Source: Polyangiaceae bacterium UTPRO1 (GTDB lineage: Bacteria > Desulfobacterota > Binatia > UTPRO1). Taken from it: a stretch of DNA of 64,000 nt. The notes below the pieces were generated by a model that worked only from the letters and a program-made list of their open reading frames with translations, did no database searches and was not told where the DNA came from. Of this stretch, positions 18,238 through 26,327 are shown piece after piece. Made by a program: the position numbers and the translations under genes. Numbering within the stretch: position 1 is the stretch's first letter; each line of letters begins with the position of its first letter. The stretch covers positions 1 through 64,000 of the forward strand of contig MWST01000015.1 of assembly GCA_002050235.1 (NCBI GenBank), written 5' to 3'.

Positions 18238-18492
18238 GCCGGGTGTTTAACCCTATCCATCGAAGCTGACAAACCAAACGGCCGACCTCCTCGGGTGAAT
18301 CCGGAGTGCCCCACCGTACCGCTTGAATGCGAAGCTCCCGCCGGCGATGATCGCGAAGCGCTCCTAGGTCCCCTCGGAATCCGTCGGAATACCAATCCGG
18401 AGGCAACGTGCGGGTAACACCAATACCGCCGGCAACGGCGCGAAGAGTCGCGGAACTGGAACGCTCCTAGATCAACCAGCGATAACGTGACG

Positions 18493-19185
18493 CTACGCGA
18501 ATGCGATGCCTCTCTTAGCGATGTAGGACGCAAACGGCTCAGACGTCGCAAGCTGCGTGAAGAGTGGCTCCTCTGTGCGCAGAATCGTCAACGCAGCTTC
18601 GACGTCCGCCGCCACTTCGGTCGACGACACGCCGAGATCGAGAATCTGCCCAGGAAACGCTGTCGCCATTTCCGTGCCCGATACAAGTTCGACGCCGGCC
18701 GGGAGGTTTGCGAGAGATTTTCTGATGTAGTCGGGGTTCTCCGTCATCTTCACCTGAAGTCGCCGAACGATGGTGCCGTCCGCGTCATACCCGTAGATAT
18801 CGACGCCGGGATTGTTCGTGAGTTCGGCCAGTCGATATTCGAGGCCGTCATTCTGCGCGTTCAGCAAATCACGAACTTCGATCTCTCCGTGGATACCCTT
18901 AATGTTATTGATTAGCCCCTCGAGTTCCTCCGGCCCGGCAGCCACGTTTGCAACGTAGTCGTCGATTTCCGCGATCGTCGCACCGACATCGTCCAGGTCG
19001 TTCGTACTTCTCGCGATCGCCTCGAGGACATCGTGGAATTCCGCGGGCTCCAGAACCTCGAGGTGCTCGGTCTCATCCCCAACGAGCGCTTCGACACTAT
19101 CCGGATCCAGATCGAGGTCTTCCGTGTCGACTCCGAGGCTGTCGAAGAGATCGTCCAGATCCAGCCCTTCCAATCCATCAATCAC
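18493..19185 (-). CDS. Unknown protein with acidic N-terminus and PD-(D/E)xK-like domain
   Basis: A 230-residue protein. Residues 1 to about 75 are very acidic (LDLDDLFDSLGVDTEDLDLD). Residues about 95-150 contain IHGEIEVRDLL (Glu101/Glu103), NNPGVDIYGYDADG (Asp129) and RRLQVKMTEN (Gln144-Val-Lys146). The order Glu, Asp, Q-x-K is the arrangement of restriction-endonuclease-like folds of the Mrr type. A nuclease or nuclease-derived binding role is therefore an inference. No signal or membrane segment is seen. Its ATG overlaps the end of the upstream gene by 8 bases, so the two are translationally coupled. No named family is assigned. Confidence 0.6.
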   Translation of the reverse strand: MIDGLEGLDLDDLFDSLGVDTEDLDLDPDSVEALVGDETEHLEVLEPAEFHDVLEAIARSTNDLDDVGATIAEIDDYVANVAAGPEELEGLINNIKGIHGEIEVRDLLNAQNDGLEYRLAELTNNPGVDIYGYDADGTIVRRLQVKMTENPDYIRKSLANLPAGVELVSGTEMATAFPGQILDLGVSSTEVAADVEAALTILRTEEPLFTQLATSEPFASYIAKRGIAFA

Positions 19186-20485
19186 GGTCAGGTTCCTTCC
19201 CGCTAAGGATCAACTGATCGAATGCGCGCTCGAGTCGGCGTCCCAGCCGACTTACGGCATTGACTTTCTCGCCAACGAACTGCCCGACCTTTTCGCCGAT
19301 ATCTCTACCGGCATCGTCGGCCTCTTGCCCCTTGTCCAACTCCGCCCGCAATTCAGGAAAAGACGTTGTATCCCCGCCGCGCTCGGCATCGAAAGACTCG
19401 ATCGTTGTCTCGAGCGCGTGAGCGCAGCTGGCGCTCCCCATTCGCGTGCCGATCACAAGGTAGTCGAGCGCGGTCTTGTGGTATCCCAAACCGTCAAGCG
19501 CAATGGCAAGGTAGTAGTAGAGTTCGCCGACCGCTGGTCGCAGAGCGAGCGCGAGTTTCAAGCATCGCGCGCTCGCCTCCAAATCCCCGAGCAAGAGATG
19601 TGCCCTCCCAGCTGCCACGAGTGCCCAATCGTTCGTGCGATCGACCGCGAGTATTCGGCGACTCAGCAGCAACGCCGTGCGAGCGAGGACCACCTCGCGC
19701 GGCGGCGCGTCGCCCTTCACCCACCTAACGACTTGGAATGCAGCCGCGCCCAGCGGGTTGAAGACGCCCCTGACGGCGCGGCGAATCTCGTCGATAGGCC
19801 GACTGCGTGTGAGGGCTTCGGCAAGATCGACATATCCCATCGGGTCGCGCGGGTACTTGCGAACCGTCTCCTCGAGGCGTGGGATGTCGAACGCACATCG
19901 GACCGCGGCACCCGAAATGCTGGCCGTCCTCACTACGTCCGAAAACAGGGAGCTACGATTCAAATCGTCGTACGAGGAGGTCTTGGTCAACTCTGAGTAT
20001 TCGCGGAGCAATTCTGCGCGTCGAGCCTGTCGAGCGGAGGAGGAATCAGTCGCTTGTTTGCGGCGTTCGTCAAGCGCGACCAGAGTTCGAGCGATGTTTT
20101 CAAGGTGGGGCTCAAGGTCAGCGCCAAGTGCCAAGGTGAGGACGGACAGATCCGGTCGCCTCGTCATAATACGCGTCGTCAACCGATCGAGACGCTTTTC
20201 GAATTCCTCGTCGCCGCCTTCTTGCTCCTCGATTGTTCCAGGACCAATCTGCCGTGCGTGCGTGATCAGGCTATCGATCCCTTCGAGGTGAACGCGCTGC
20301 AATCTCTCCTTGAGATCGCTCCGAGGCGGCGCCTTTGCCTGAATCAGCACGATCTTCAGCATCGCGTCTCGGATCGCTTCGCGAAAACTGGCTTCGGACC
20401 ATTCAGCCGCAATCTCGCCCGCGGCGTCCTGCACGCGCGTTAGCGCGTCTTCGGCTCGGTTGAGCAGCTTTTCGAAGAAACCCAT
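19178..20485 (-). CDS. Unknown helical/TPR-like protein
   Basis: A 435-residue protein. It begins with an amphipathic helix (MGFFEKLLNRAEDALTRVQD) that could touch a membrane. A long charged helical region follows. Then come TPR-like helix pairs: YPRDPMGYVDLAEALTRSRP, then VDRTNDWALVAAGRAHLLLG and LRPAVGELYYYLAIALDGLG at about residues 290-375. The C-terminal 50 residues are charged (DIGEKVGQFVGEKVNAVSRL). The start is fixed by AAAGGAG before the ATG at 20485. It overlaps the downstream PD-(D/E)xK-like gene by 8 bases and follows a 43-aa membrane peptide by 10 bases. Together they look like one transcription unit of unknown function. Confidence 0.65.
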   Translation of the reverse strand: MGFFEKLLNRAEDALTRVQDAAGEIAAEWSEASFREAIRDAMLKIVLIQAKAPPRSDLKERLQRVHLEGIDSLITHARQIGPGTIEEQEGGDEEFEKRLDRLTTRIMTRRPDLSVLTLALGADLEPHLENIARTLVALDERRKQATDSSSARQARRAELLREYSELTKTSSYDDLNRSSLFSDVVRTASISGAAVRCAFDIPRLEETVRKYPRDPMGYVDLAEALTRSRPIDEIRRAVRGVFNPLGAAAFQVVRWVKGDAPPREVVLARTALLLSRRILAVDRTNDWALVAAGRAHLLLGDLEASARCLKLALALRPAVGELYYYLAIALDGLGYHKTALDYLVIGTRMGSASCAHALETTIESFDAERGGDTTSFPELRAELDKGQEADDAGRDIGEKVGQFVGEKVNAVSRLGRRLERAFDQLILSGKEPDRD

Positions 20486-20495
20486 CGGTACTCCT

Positions 20496-20627
20496 TTACC
20501 CCCTCTGGCCTGGAGGATCGGGCACCACAACCCCGATCGCGAAGATCAGCGCCACGATGGAGTAGTCGGCGGAGCCCTGCCATGGATCTGGCTGTTCGTC
20601 GAAAAGAAAGGTCACTCGCTGGCACAT
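20496..20627 (-). CDS. Possible 43-aa single-span membrane peptide
   Basis: A short frame from an ATG at 20627 to a TAA at 20496 encodes a 43-residue peptide. An aqueous N-terminal half (MCQRVTFLFDEQPDPWQ) is followed by one hydrophobic segment, YSIVALIFAIGVVVP, and a short Pro/Gly/Arg tail. The stop codon lies inside the ribosome-binding region (GGTAAAGGAG) of the next gene, the arrangement expected for translational coupling. Its own ribosome site is weak, and an in-frame stop just upstream excludes a longer version. It may be the first gene of the operon or a leader peptide. Confidence 0.35.
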   Translation of the reverse strand: MCQRVTFLFDEQPDPWQGSADYSIVALIFAIGVVVPDPPGQRG

Positions 20628-20974
20628 TGGAAGCTAGCATGGCCCGATGCCGTTCCAATATGGGGCAGCGACATCCTCCGGCCGCGGATGATCGCTATCC
20701 GGCGTCGGCAAGGGTTTTTGCCCGGCAGGTGGGAATCGCCATGCCCGACGCATCACGTTGTGGCGTCTCACGACCTTGCCCCCGGCCTTCTCACAAGGAT
20801 TTCCCCTGGGGTCAGTCCCTCCCGCGTGGCGGGTTAACGTTGTCGTAAACGTTTCTTCGGCGGCGCCTCCTGTGACACCCCAGCCGGTGGGGCGGTGTCC
20901 AGCGACGGCTTCTGCCGCCGCCGATACGATGTCGAGGGCGAGTTGCCAGCAGGCGGTCAGGACGAAGGAAGATC
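20628..20974. other. Gene-free stretch before the integrase remnant
   Basis: About 350 bases between the divergent unknown operon and the integrase remnant. I see no gene here. It should contain the promoter of the leftward operon and may hold the lost 5' part of the integrase gene, but no core-binding-domain sequence is recognisable in any frame. Confidence 0.4.
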
Positions 20975-21812
20975 ATGACGCGCGCGCAGCTCGCAGCGTT
21001 CCTCGGAGCGGCGGTCGAAGCGGAGCCGCCCTGGTATCCGTTCTGGTTGACGCTCGCGCGAACGGGGATGCGGATCGGCGAAGCCGTGGCGCTTCAGATC
21101 GGCTTGCACGATAACGGCGACCTCGCCTTCGCGGGGCGCGAGATCACGATTGCCCGCGCCTTGTCGGATGATGCCCGCCGCGTCGATTCGCCGAAGATGA
21201 GCAGGGCGCGCGTCGTCGACATGTCGAGCCAGCTCGCAACGGCAGCTCCGCAGCCAGGCGATCGCGCGCCGAACTCAAGCGATCGAGATAGGCACGCGAG
21301 CCGACGAGCGCCTGTGGTTGTTCGCGGAACACGGCGGCGGACCGATCGACCCGCACAACGCGCGCCGCGCGTTTGCGCGCAGGCTCAAGCGCGCGCAGCT
21401 CTCCTCGCACTTCACGCCGTATTGTCTGCGGCACACGTTCGCGTCGATCCTGATTGCCGAGGGCAAGTCGCCCGCCTACGTGCAAGCGCAGCTCGGTCAC
21501 GCCTCAATCACGTTGACCGTCGACACCTACGGGAAGTGGCTCCCGCGGGGCGACAAGGCAGCGGTCGACAGTCTCGGTGACGCAGCGCACCTCGCAACCG
21601 GAATACGGGGTGGTGACCGCGTGTATGCCAGCGGTACAGTGCAAAAACGAAGTGGTGACCAAGTGGTGACTTTTTTAGACCAGCGGTATAACGACCCCGC
21701 CGAGACGAGCATTTCGATGGAAATGATACCGCCCGAGTTTCACGGGGTTACGGCTAATGGGCCGTGTAGGACTCGAACCTACGACCCGCTGCTTAAAAGG
21801 CAGCTGCTCTAA
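20975..21812 (+). pseudogene. Tyrosine recombinase (integrase) remnant, frameshifted
   Basis: The first part (from MTRAQLAAFLGAAVEAEPPW) contains the catalytic-domain start with box I Arg in LARTGMRIGEAVAL. After DMSSQLA, near 21240, the frame must change by one base. It then continues as QRQLRSQAIARRTQAIEIGT and includes HFTPYCLRHTFASILIAEGK (box II Arg; the usual first His is Tyr), QLGHASITL and the nucleophile in VDTYGKWLP. The N-terminal core-binding domain is absent. The last residues (GPCRTRTYDPLLKRQLL) are read from inside tRNA-Lys, a common artefact of elements integrated at a tRNA 3' end. It marks a decayed integrative element. Confidence 0.85.
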
Positions 21813-21831
21813 CCACCTGAGCTAACGGCCC
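21758..21831 (-). tRNA. tRNA-Lys(TTT)
   Basis: Read on the minus strand, the 74-base cloverleaf has acceptor GGGCCGT pairing with ACGGCCC, anticodon arm GCTGC-CTTTTAA-GCAGC and T-loop TTCGAGT. The anticodon TTT reads AAA/AAG (Lys). The discriminator base is A. Its 3' end abuts the integrase remnant, so it is the probable attachment site of the decayed element to its left. Confidence 0.96.
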
Positions 21832-22002
21832 GCGAGGGTGGGACTCTACGCATTCCCCGGCTTCCGAGCAACTGTCGCGGGCAATCGAGTGGCGAATGAC
21901 GTTCCCCGACCAGCACACCGAGCTCAGTTCGCGGCAGTGACGGTCGAGTTCGCCCGCTGCCGGACACATAGACGCAACCACCGTCGTCGGTACGACCGCC
22001 GC

Positions 22003-22794
22003 TCAACGCGGCAGAAACTCGCCGCCGTTCACGTCGAGAGCTGCGCCGGTGACGACGCTCGCATAGTCGGAGACCAGGAAGAGCGCGGCCTTCGCGCATT
22101 CGGCGTCGTCGGGGATGCGGCCGAGCGGTATGTTCTTCGCGACCTCGGCCGCCAGCGCTTCGACCGTCGTCCCCTGCCGCACCGCCGCCTCGCGCAGATA
22201 GCTCTCGACCGGGGGACCCCACATCCAGCCCATGTAGGCAGAGTTCACGCGGATGCCATGCGGCGCCAGCTCGAGCGCGAGGAGTGCGGTGGCGGTCGTG
22301 AGCGCCGACTTCGACACCGCGTAGCCGCTCTGCCACGGGACCGGCTTTCGCGTGACCATGCTGTTGATCATCACGATGGCGCCACCGCCCTGCCGCTTCA
22401 TCACCGGGATCACGGCTTGCGTGAGGTGCATCGTCCCGAAGACGTTGACGTCGAAGGTGCGGCGCCAGTCGTCGAGATCGGCCGTGGCGATGGGTTCGAA
22501 GCGCCCGGGTACGTAGGCGCTGTTGACGAGCGCGTCGATGCGGCCGAAGGCATCGTCGGCAGCGGTGACCAGGCGGCGGCACTGCTCGGCATCGGCGATA
22601 TCGGTCGGCATCTTCAGGACCGGGGTGGTAAGGCCGCGCTCGCGAATCGCCGCCTCCGCGTCGTCGAGCTTCGCCGGCGTGCGGGCGGCGATCACGACGC
22701 CCGTAGCGCCCTCGGCGGCGGCGAGAAGCGCCAGCTCGATACCGAGCCCGGGACCGATGCCGGAGACCACGACGACCTTGCCTGCGAGGAGCAT
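22003..22794 (-). CDS. Short-chain dehydrogenase/reductase
   Basis: A 263-residue classical SDR. The cofactor loop VVVVSGIGPGLGIELALLAA, the DIADAEQ segment, VNSAYVPG in place of the usual NNAG, the catalytic Ser in MINSMVTRK, and Tyr/Lys in SGYAVSKSAL are in normal order. The C-terminus ends VTGAALDVNGGEFLPR, as in many members. A cytosolic NAD(P)-dependent oxidoreductase is certain from the motifs, but the substrate is not predictable. It stands alone, divergent from the VPEID-CTERM gene. Confidence 0.88.
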   Translation of the reverse strand: MLLAGKVVVVSGIGPGLGIELALLAAAEGATGVVIAARTPAKLDDAEAAIRERGLTTPVLKMPTDIADAEQCRRLVTAADDAFGRIDALVNSAYVPGRFEPIATADLDDWRRTFDVNVFGTMHLTQAVIPVMKRQGGGAIVMINSMVTRKPVPWQSGYAVSKSALTTATALLALELAPHGIRVNSAYMGWMWGPPVESYLREAAVRQGTTVEALAAEVAKNIPLGRIPDDAECAKAALFLVSDYASVVTGAALDVNGGEFLPR

Positions 22795-23074
22795 GCGCTG
22801 GCGGGCGAGATAGCTGCCGCCACCGGGACGAGCAAGAGGTGTCGGCGCGGCTTACTGGGCTTCTCCTTGATGTTTCCATGGGGAACCATGCGCGGCTGCC
22901 AGAACCTGCGGTCCTGCAGAACGGCCCGTCGAGGCAAGTACCATTGAAACAATGCCTTACCTCTACTATACGGGGCTCTGGTCTTGGTCCGCGTTTCGCA
23001 AAGGACGAGGATCGGCCTCGGAAGGCGGTACCTTCGAGTTGCCTTGCGAGTGCGAAACCTACACGGGAGGTATC

Positions 23075-23278
23075 ATGTCGACACAAACGCTGGTTCGTTT
23101 CACGGCGGCGATCACGGTAGCGTTTGCCGCTGTCTCGGTTGCGATGCCCGATTTGGCCCTCGCCAGCTTCCAGAAGCCACCCGGTGGCGCACCCGAGATC
23201 GACGCGAGCACGCTGAGCAGCGCGATCGCCCTGGCAGCGGGCGGCATCGCCATACTGCGCGACAAGCTTCGGCGCTGA
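23075..23278 (+). CDS. Minimal VPEID-CTERM sorting-signal protein
   Basis: A 67-residue protein with GGGAGGT before the ATG. Residues 1-30 form a signal peptide (MSTQTLVRFTAAITVAFAAV...ALA). Residues 39-43 read APEID, then a hydrophobic helix (LSSAIALAAGGIAIL) and a basic end (RDKLRR). This is the tripartite VPEID-CTERM signal recognised by exosortase E, whose gene lies about 150 bp downstream on the same strand. Only about eight residues (SFQKPPGG) lie between the signal peptide and the sorting motif, so almost no mature protein would remain. It is a likely dedicated substrate or a signalling/pilot peptide. Confidence 0.8.
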   Translation: MSTQTLVRFTAAITVAFAAVSVAMPDLALASFQKPPGGAPEIDASTLSSAIALAAGGIAILRDKLRR

Positions 23279-23432
23279 TCGTCGCACGCTGCATCCGTAT
23301 CCGGCGGCGCGAGCGTCCCCGTGATGCTCGCGCCGCTTGTCATGCATCGTCCCCTCCCTCCTTACATCTACGCCCCCTAGCATTCCGGTCTCCCCCTCGC
23401 TGACGATCGACGCTAGGCTGCATCGTGCCGGC

Positions 23433-25058
23433 ATGACCCTAGCTCGCCCGATCGGCTTGGTTGCGATCCTCGCAGCCGAGTTCTGGCTCCTCATGCTCCG
23501 CTTCAGTACCGAGTCGCTCGAGGCGGCCGGGCAGCAATGGTGGGCCGATACACTGTGGCGGTGGAAGATCGCGCTGCCACCGCTCGCGATCGCGATGTCC
23601 ACGGCCGGCGTCCTCCTGGGCGGCGACCGCCTGCGTGCAGAGCTGCGACGCGCCGCGAACGAGATCCGGACGCCGCATCGCGCCTGGCCGTACCTGGTCG
23701 GACACTTCGCGGCTTTCGCCATCTTCGCGCAGCTTACCGCCTTCCTCCTCGAAGGCGCGTTCGCGACTTCGACCGTGAAGCCCCTCTGGGTAGGCGCCTG
23801 GCTCGCGACGGCCGGCGCTGCGGCAGTCCTCTGGATCGCGAGCCTGGCGGCTCCCCGTGCGCTCTTCGCGGTCGCCTGGCGGGCGCGCGCGGTCGTGCTG
23901 CTGATCGCGGCCGTCGGCGCGATGGCGTGGGTAGCGGGACTCATCACCGAAGGACTCTGGGACCCGCTTCGGCACCTCACCATGAACCTCGTTGCCGCAC
24001 TGATCCACGTGATCGCGCCCGACCCGGTCTTCGCCCCCGAGGAGCTCCTCGTCGGCACCGAGCGCTTCAGCGTGCAGATCCTGAGCGTCTGCGCCGGCTA
24101 CGAGGGCATCGGGCTCGTCTGGGTATTCCTGAGCGCCTATATCGTCGTCTACCGCAACGAGCTGCGTTTTCCGCAGGCGCTCCTCCTGATCCCGATCGGC
24201 ACGCTAGCGGTCTGGGTAGCCAATGCGCTGCGCCTGGTCGCCCTGATCATGATCGGCACCTGGGTCTCCGAGGACATAGCGCTAGGCGGCTTCCACTCGT
24301 ACAGCGGCTCGCTGCTGTTCTCGGGGATCGCGCTGGCACTCGTATGGACGACGCGCCGCTCGTCCTACTTCGCCGCGACTCCGGTGGGATCTCCCCAGGA
24401 CGAGACCGCAGCCGGAGGCACGAACCTCACCGCAGCCTACCTGGCGCCCTTCCTCGCGATCGTCGCGATGCAGATGATAGCCGGAGCGGTGTCCGCGGGC
24501 GGAACGGATCTCGACATCCTGTATCCCGGACGCGTGCTCGCCGCCGGCGCGGTCCTCGTCGCCTTCCGGCGCGCGTATCGCGATCTTCACTGGACCTGCT
24601 CGTGGACGGCAGCGGGCATCGGCATCGGCGTCTTCGCGCTCTGGATGGCGCTCGAGCCGGCGCCCGACGCAGCCAAGCAGACGGCGTTCGCAGCGGCGCT
24701 CGACGCGCTCGGATCGGCGGGGAAGACGGCCTGGATCGCCTTCCGCATCGTCGGCGCGGTCGTCACGGTGCCGATCTCCGAGGAGCTGGCGTTTCGCGGC
24801 TACCTCCACCGCCGCCTGGTCGCCGCCGACTTCGACCTGGTGCCCTTTCGCCGCTTCACCTGGGCCGCGTTCGTCACCTCGTCCCTGCTCTTCGGCCTCA
24901 TGCACGGGCGCTGGCTCGCCGGCACGCTAGCCGGCATGGGCTACGCGCTGGCGATGTACCGGCGCGGCGAGCTCGGAGACGCGATCGCCGCGCATGCCAT
25001 CACCAACGCATTGATCGCGATCTGGGTGCTGGCGACCGGACATTGGCTCCTCTGGTAG
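23433..25058 (+). CDS. xrtE: Exosortase E fused to CPBP/CAAX-type protease
   Basis: A 541-residue polytopic membrane protein with two catalytic modules. The N-terminal half is an exosortase with Cys220 in SVCAGYEGIGLVWVF, Arg267 in NALRLVALIMIG and His288 in GGFHSYSGSLL, the expected transpeptidase triad. The C-terminal half is a CPBP intramembrane protease with Glu450-Glu451 and Arg455 in SEELAFRGYL, His in FGLMHGRW and HAITNAL. This fusion is the defining architecture of exosortase E, which works with VPEID-CTERM substrates. It would cleave and re-attach secreted proteins at the inner membrane. The upstream 67-aa gene encodes a matching substrate. Confidence 0.9.
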   Translation: MTLARPIGLVAILAAEFWLLMLRFSTESLEAAGQQWWADTLWRWKIALPPLAIAMSTAGVLLGGDRLRAELRRAANEIRTPHRAWPYLVGHFAAFAIFAQLTAFLLEGAFATSTVKPLWVGAWLATAGAAAVLWIASLAAPRALFAVAWRARAVVLLIAAVGAMAWVAGLITEGLWDPLRHLTMNLVAALIHVIAPDPVFAPEELLVGTERFSVQILSVCAGYEGIGLVWVFLSAYIVVYRNELRFPQALLLIPIGTLAVWVANALRLVALIMIGTWVSEDIALGGFHSYSGSLLFSGIALALVWTTRRSSYFAATPVGSPQDETAAGGTNLTAAYLAPFLAIVAMQMIAGAVSAGGTDLDILYPGRVLAAGAVLVAFRRAYRDLHWTCSWTAAGIGIGVFALWMALEPAPDAAKQTAFAAALDALGSAGKTAWIAFRIVGAVVTVPISEELAFRGYLHRRLVAADFDLVPFRRFTWAAFVTSSLLFGLMHGRWLAGTLAGMGYALAMYRRGELGDAIAAHAITNALIAIWVLATGHWLLW

Positions 25059-25142
25059 GCGCGCCGATCGGCGCCGCCTGGGTGACGTACCAGGGCTTGC
25101 TGCCGGCGCACTCGCTTCCGGAGGGTGCGCCAGCCACCCCGC

Positions 25143-26312
25143 TCAGCGCTTCGCGATGAAGCGCGCGCGGTATTCGGCGAAATCGCGTGCGATGCCCTCG
25201 GGAGCAAGCCCGAACTCCGCGAGCGTGTACTGGTGGGGCGGTCGCCCCTCGCGCGGGTGCGTCGCCATGAAGGCGCGCATAGCCTGCTCCACTTCGGGCA
25301 GGAACGGCATCCCGACGGCATCGTAGATCCGCGCGGCCTCTGCCACCGGATCGCGGACAGCGTCGAGATACCAGACGTCGACGAAACGGTCCGGATGACG
25401 CTCGCGGACTGCGAGGCAGCGCCGCAGCGCCGCTGCCATCTTGTCGTTCCAGAGACGTCCGACGACCTTCGGGTCGACGCGCTCGGCAATGAGCCCCCAG
25501 AGCGCCGTGATCATGCTCGCCAGCGATGGGATCGACTCCACCGGATCGCGGTGCGTCTGCACGATGCGGGCGCCGGGAAAGACCTCGAGCAGCACGTCGG
25601 CATAGCCGAGGTGGTGCGGTGTCTTCAGGACCCAGCGCTCGCCGCGTTCCCCGCTGCGCGCCTTCTGCCACTGCAGAAACTGGAGGAGCCTGTGGAGATA
25701 GCGGTAGCCCGGAGTCTGATCCTGGGCGTCGAGCCAGCGCCCGTACGACGGCACGTTCGCAGCCGACTCCGGCACGGTGCTGAGGAACGAGTGCTCGAGG
25801 AGCAAGATCTCCTCGTCGGGAGCCAGGGCGTCGAGCGGGTGAATGGCGGCGAGCGCAGGCGAGCCGTCGAGCATCGCCCGCACCTCCGACTGCGCCTGCA
25901 CGATGCGCGGATCGCCGGCGCCGAGTCTGCCGCCCGGGAACGGCGCCGGGTATCGGCACTCGAACCAGCGCGCCGAGTAGAAGCGCGCATCCTGCGCCAG
26001 TGTGCGATGCAGGAGGGTCGTACCCGTGCGCGGCAGCCCGACGATCACGATCGGCGCGCCGATCTCCTCGTCGAGGATCTCGGGGTGGCGGCGGAACGCG
26101 TCCTCGGCACGGAGCCGGTTCACCAGGAGATCGACGATGCGGCTGCGCTGCGCCGCGCGTCCGAAGTCGCGGAGCCCGGCCTCCTCGTCGAGCGCGGCGA
26201 GTAGCACCCGGAGCGGCTCCCGGAACGACTCGTCGCCGAAGTCCGAGAGGCCTGCCTTGCGCCGCGCTTCGTCCAGGATCGACTGCTCGTCGAGGCGCGT
26301 CGCCATTTCCAT
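25143..26312 (-). CDS. Sulfotransferase family protein
   Basis: A 389-residue protein with the 5'-phosphosulfate loop IVIVGLPRTGTTLLHRTLAQ near residues 88-107. The 3'-phosphate motif lies in RIVQTHRDPVESIPSLASMI. WVLKTPHHLGYADVLLEVFP lies between them. These are the PAPS-binding elements of bacterial sulfotransferases acting on small hydroxylated acceptors such as lipids or sterol-like compounds. The acceptor is unknown. The gene follows the DUF1214 gene by 15 bp on the same strand, so an operon is likely. No signal peptide is present. Confidence 0.88.
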   Translation of the reverse strand: MEMATRLDEQSILDEARRKAGLSDFGDESFREPLRVLLAALDEEAGLRDFGRAAQRSRIVDLLVNRLRAEDAFRRHPEILDEEIGAPIVIVGLPRTGTTLLHRTLAQDARFYSARWFECRYPAPFPGGRLGAGDPRIVQAQSEVRAMLDGSPALAAIHPLDALAPDEEILLLEHSFLSTVPESAANVPSYGRWLDAQDQTPGYRYLHRLLQFLQWQKARSGERGERWVLKTPHHLGYADVLLEVFPGARIVQTHRDPVESIPSLASMITALWGLIAERVDPKVVGRLWNDKMAAALRRCLAVRERHPDRFVDVWYLDAVRDPVAEAARIYDAVGMPFLPEVEQAMRAFMATHPREGRPPHQYTLAEFGLAPEGIARDFAEYRARFIAKR

Positions 26313-26327
26313 TCCCTGCTCCCCCTC

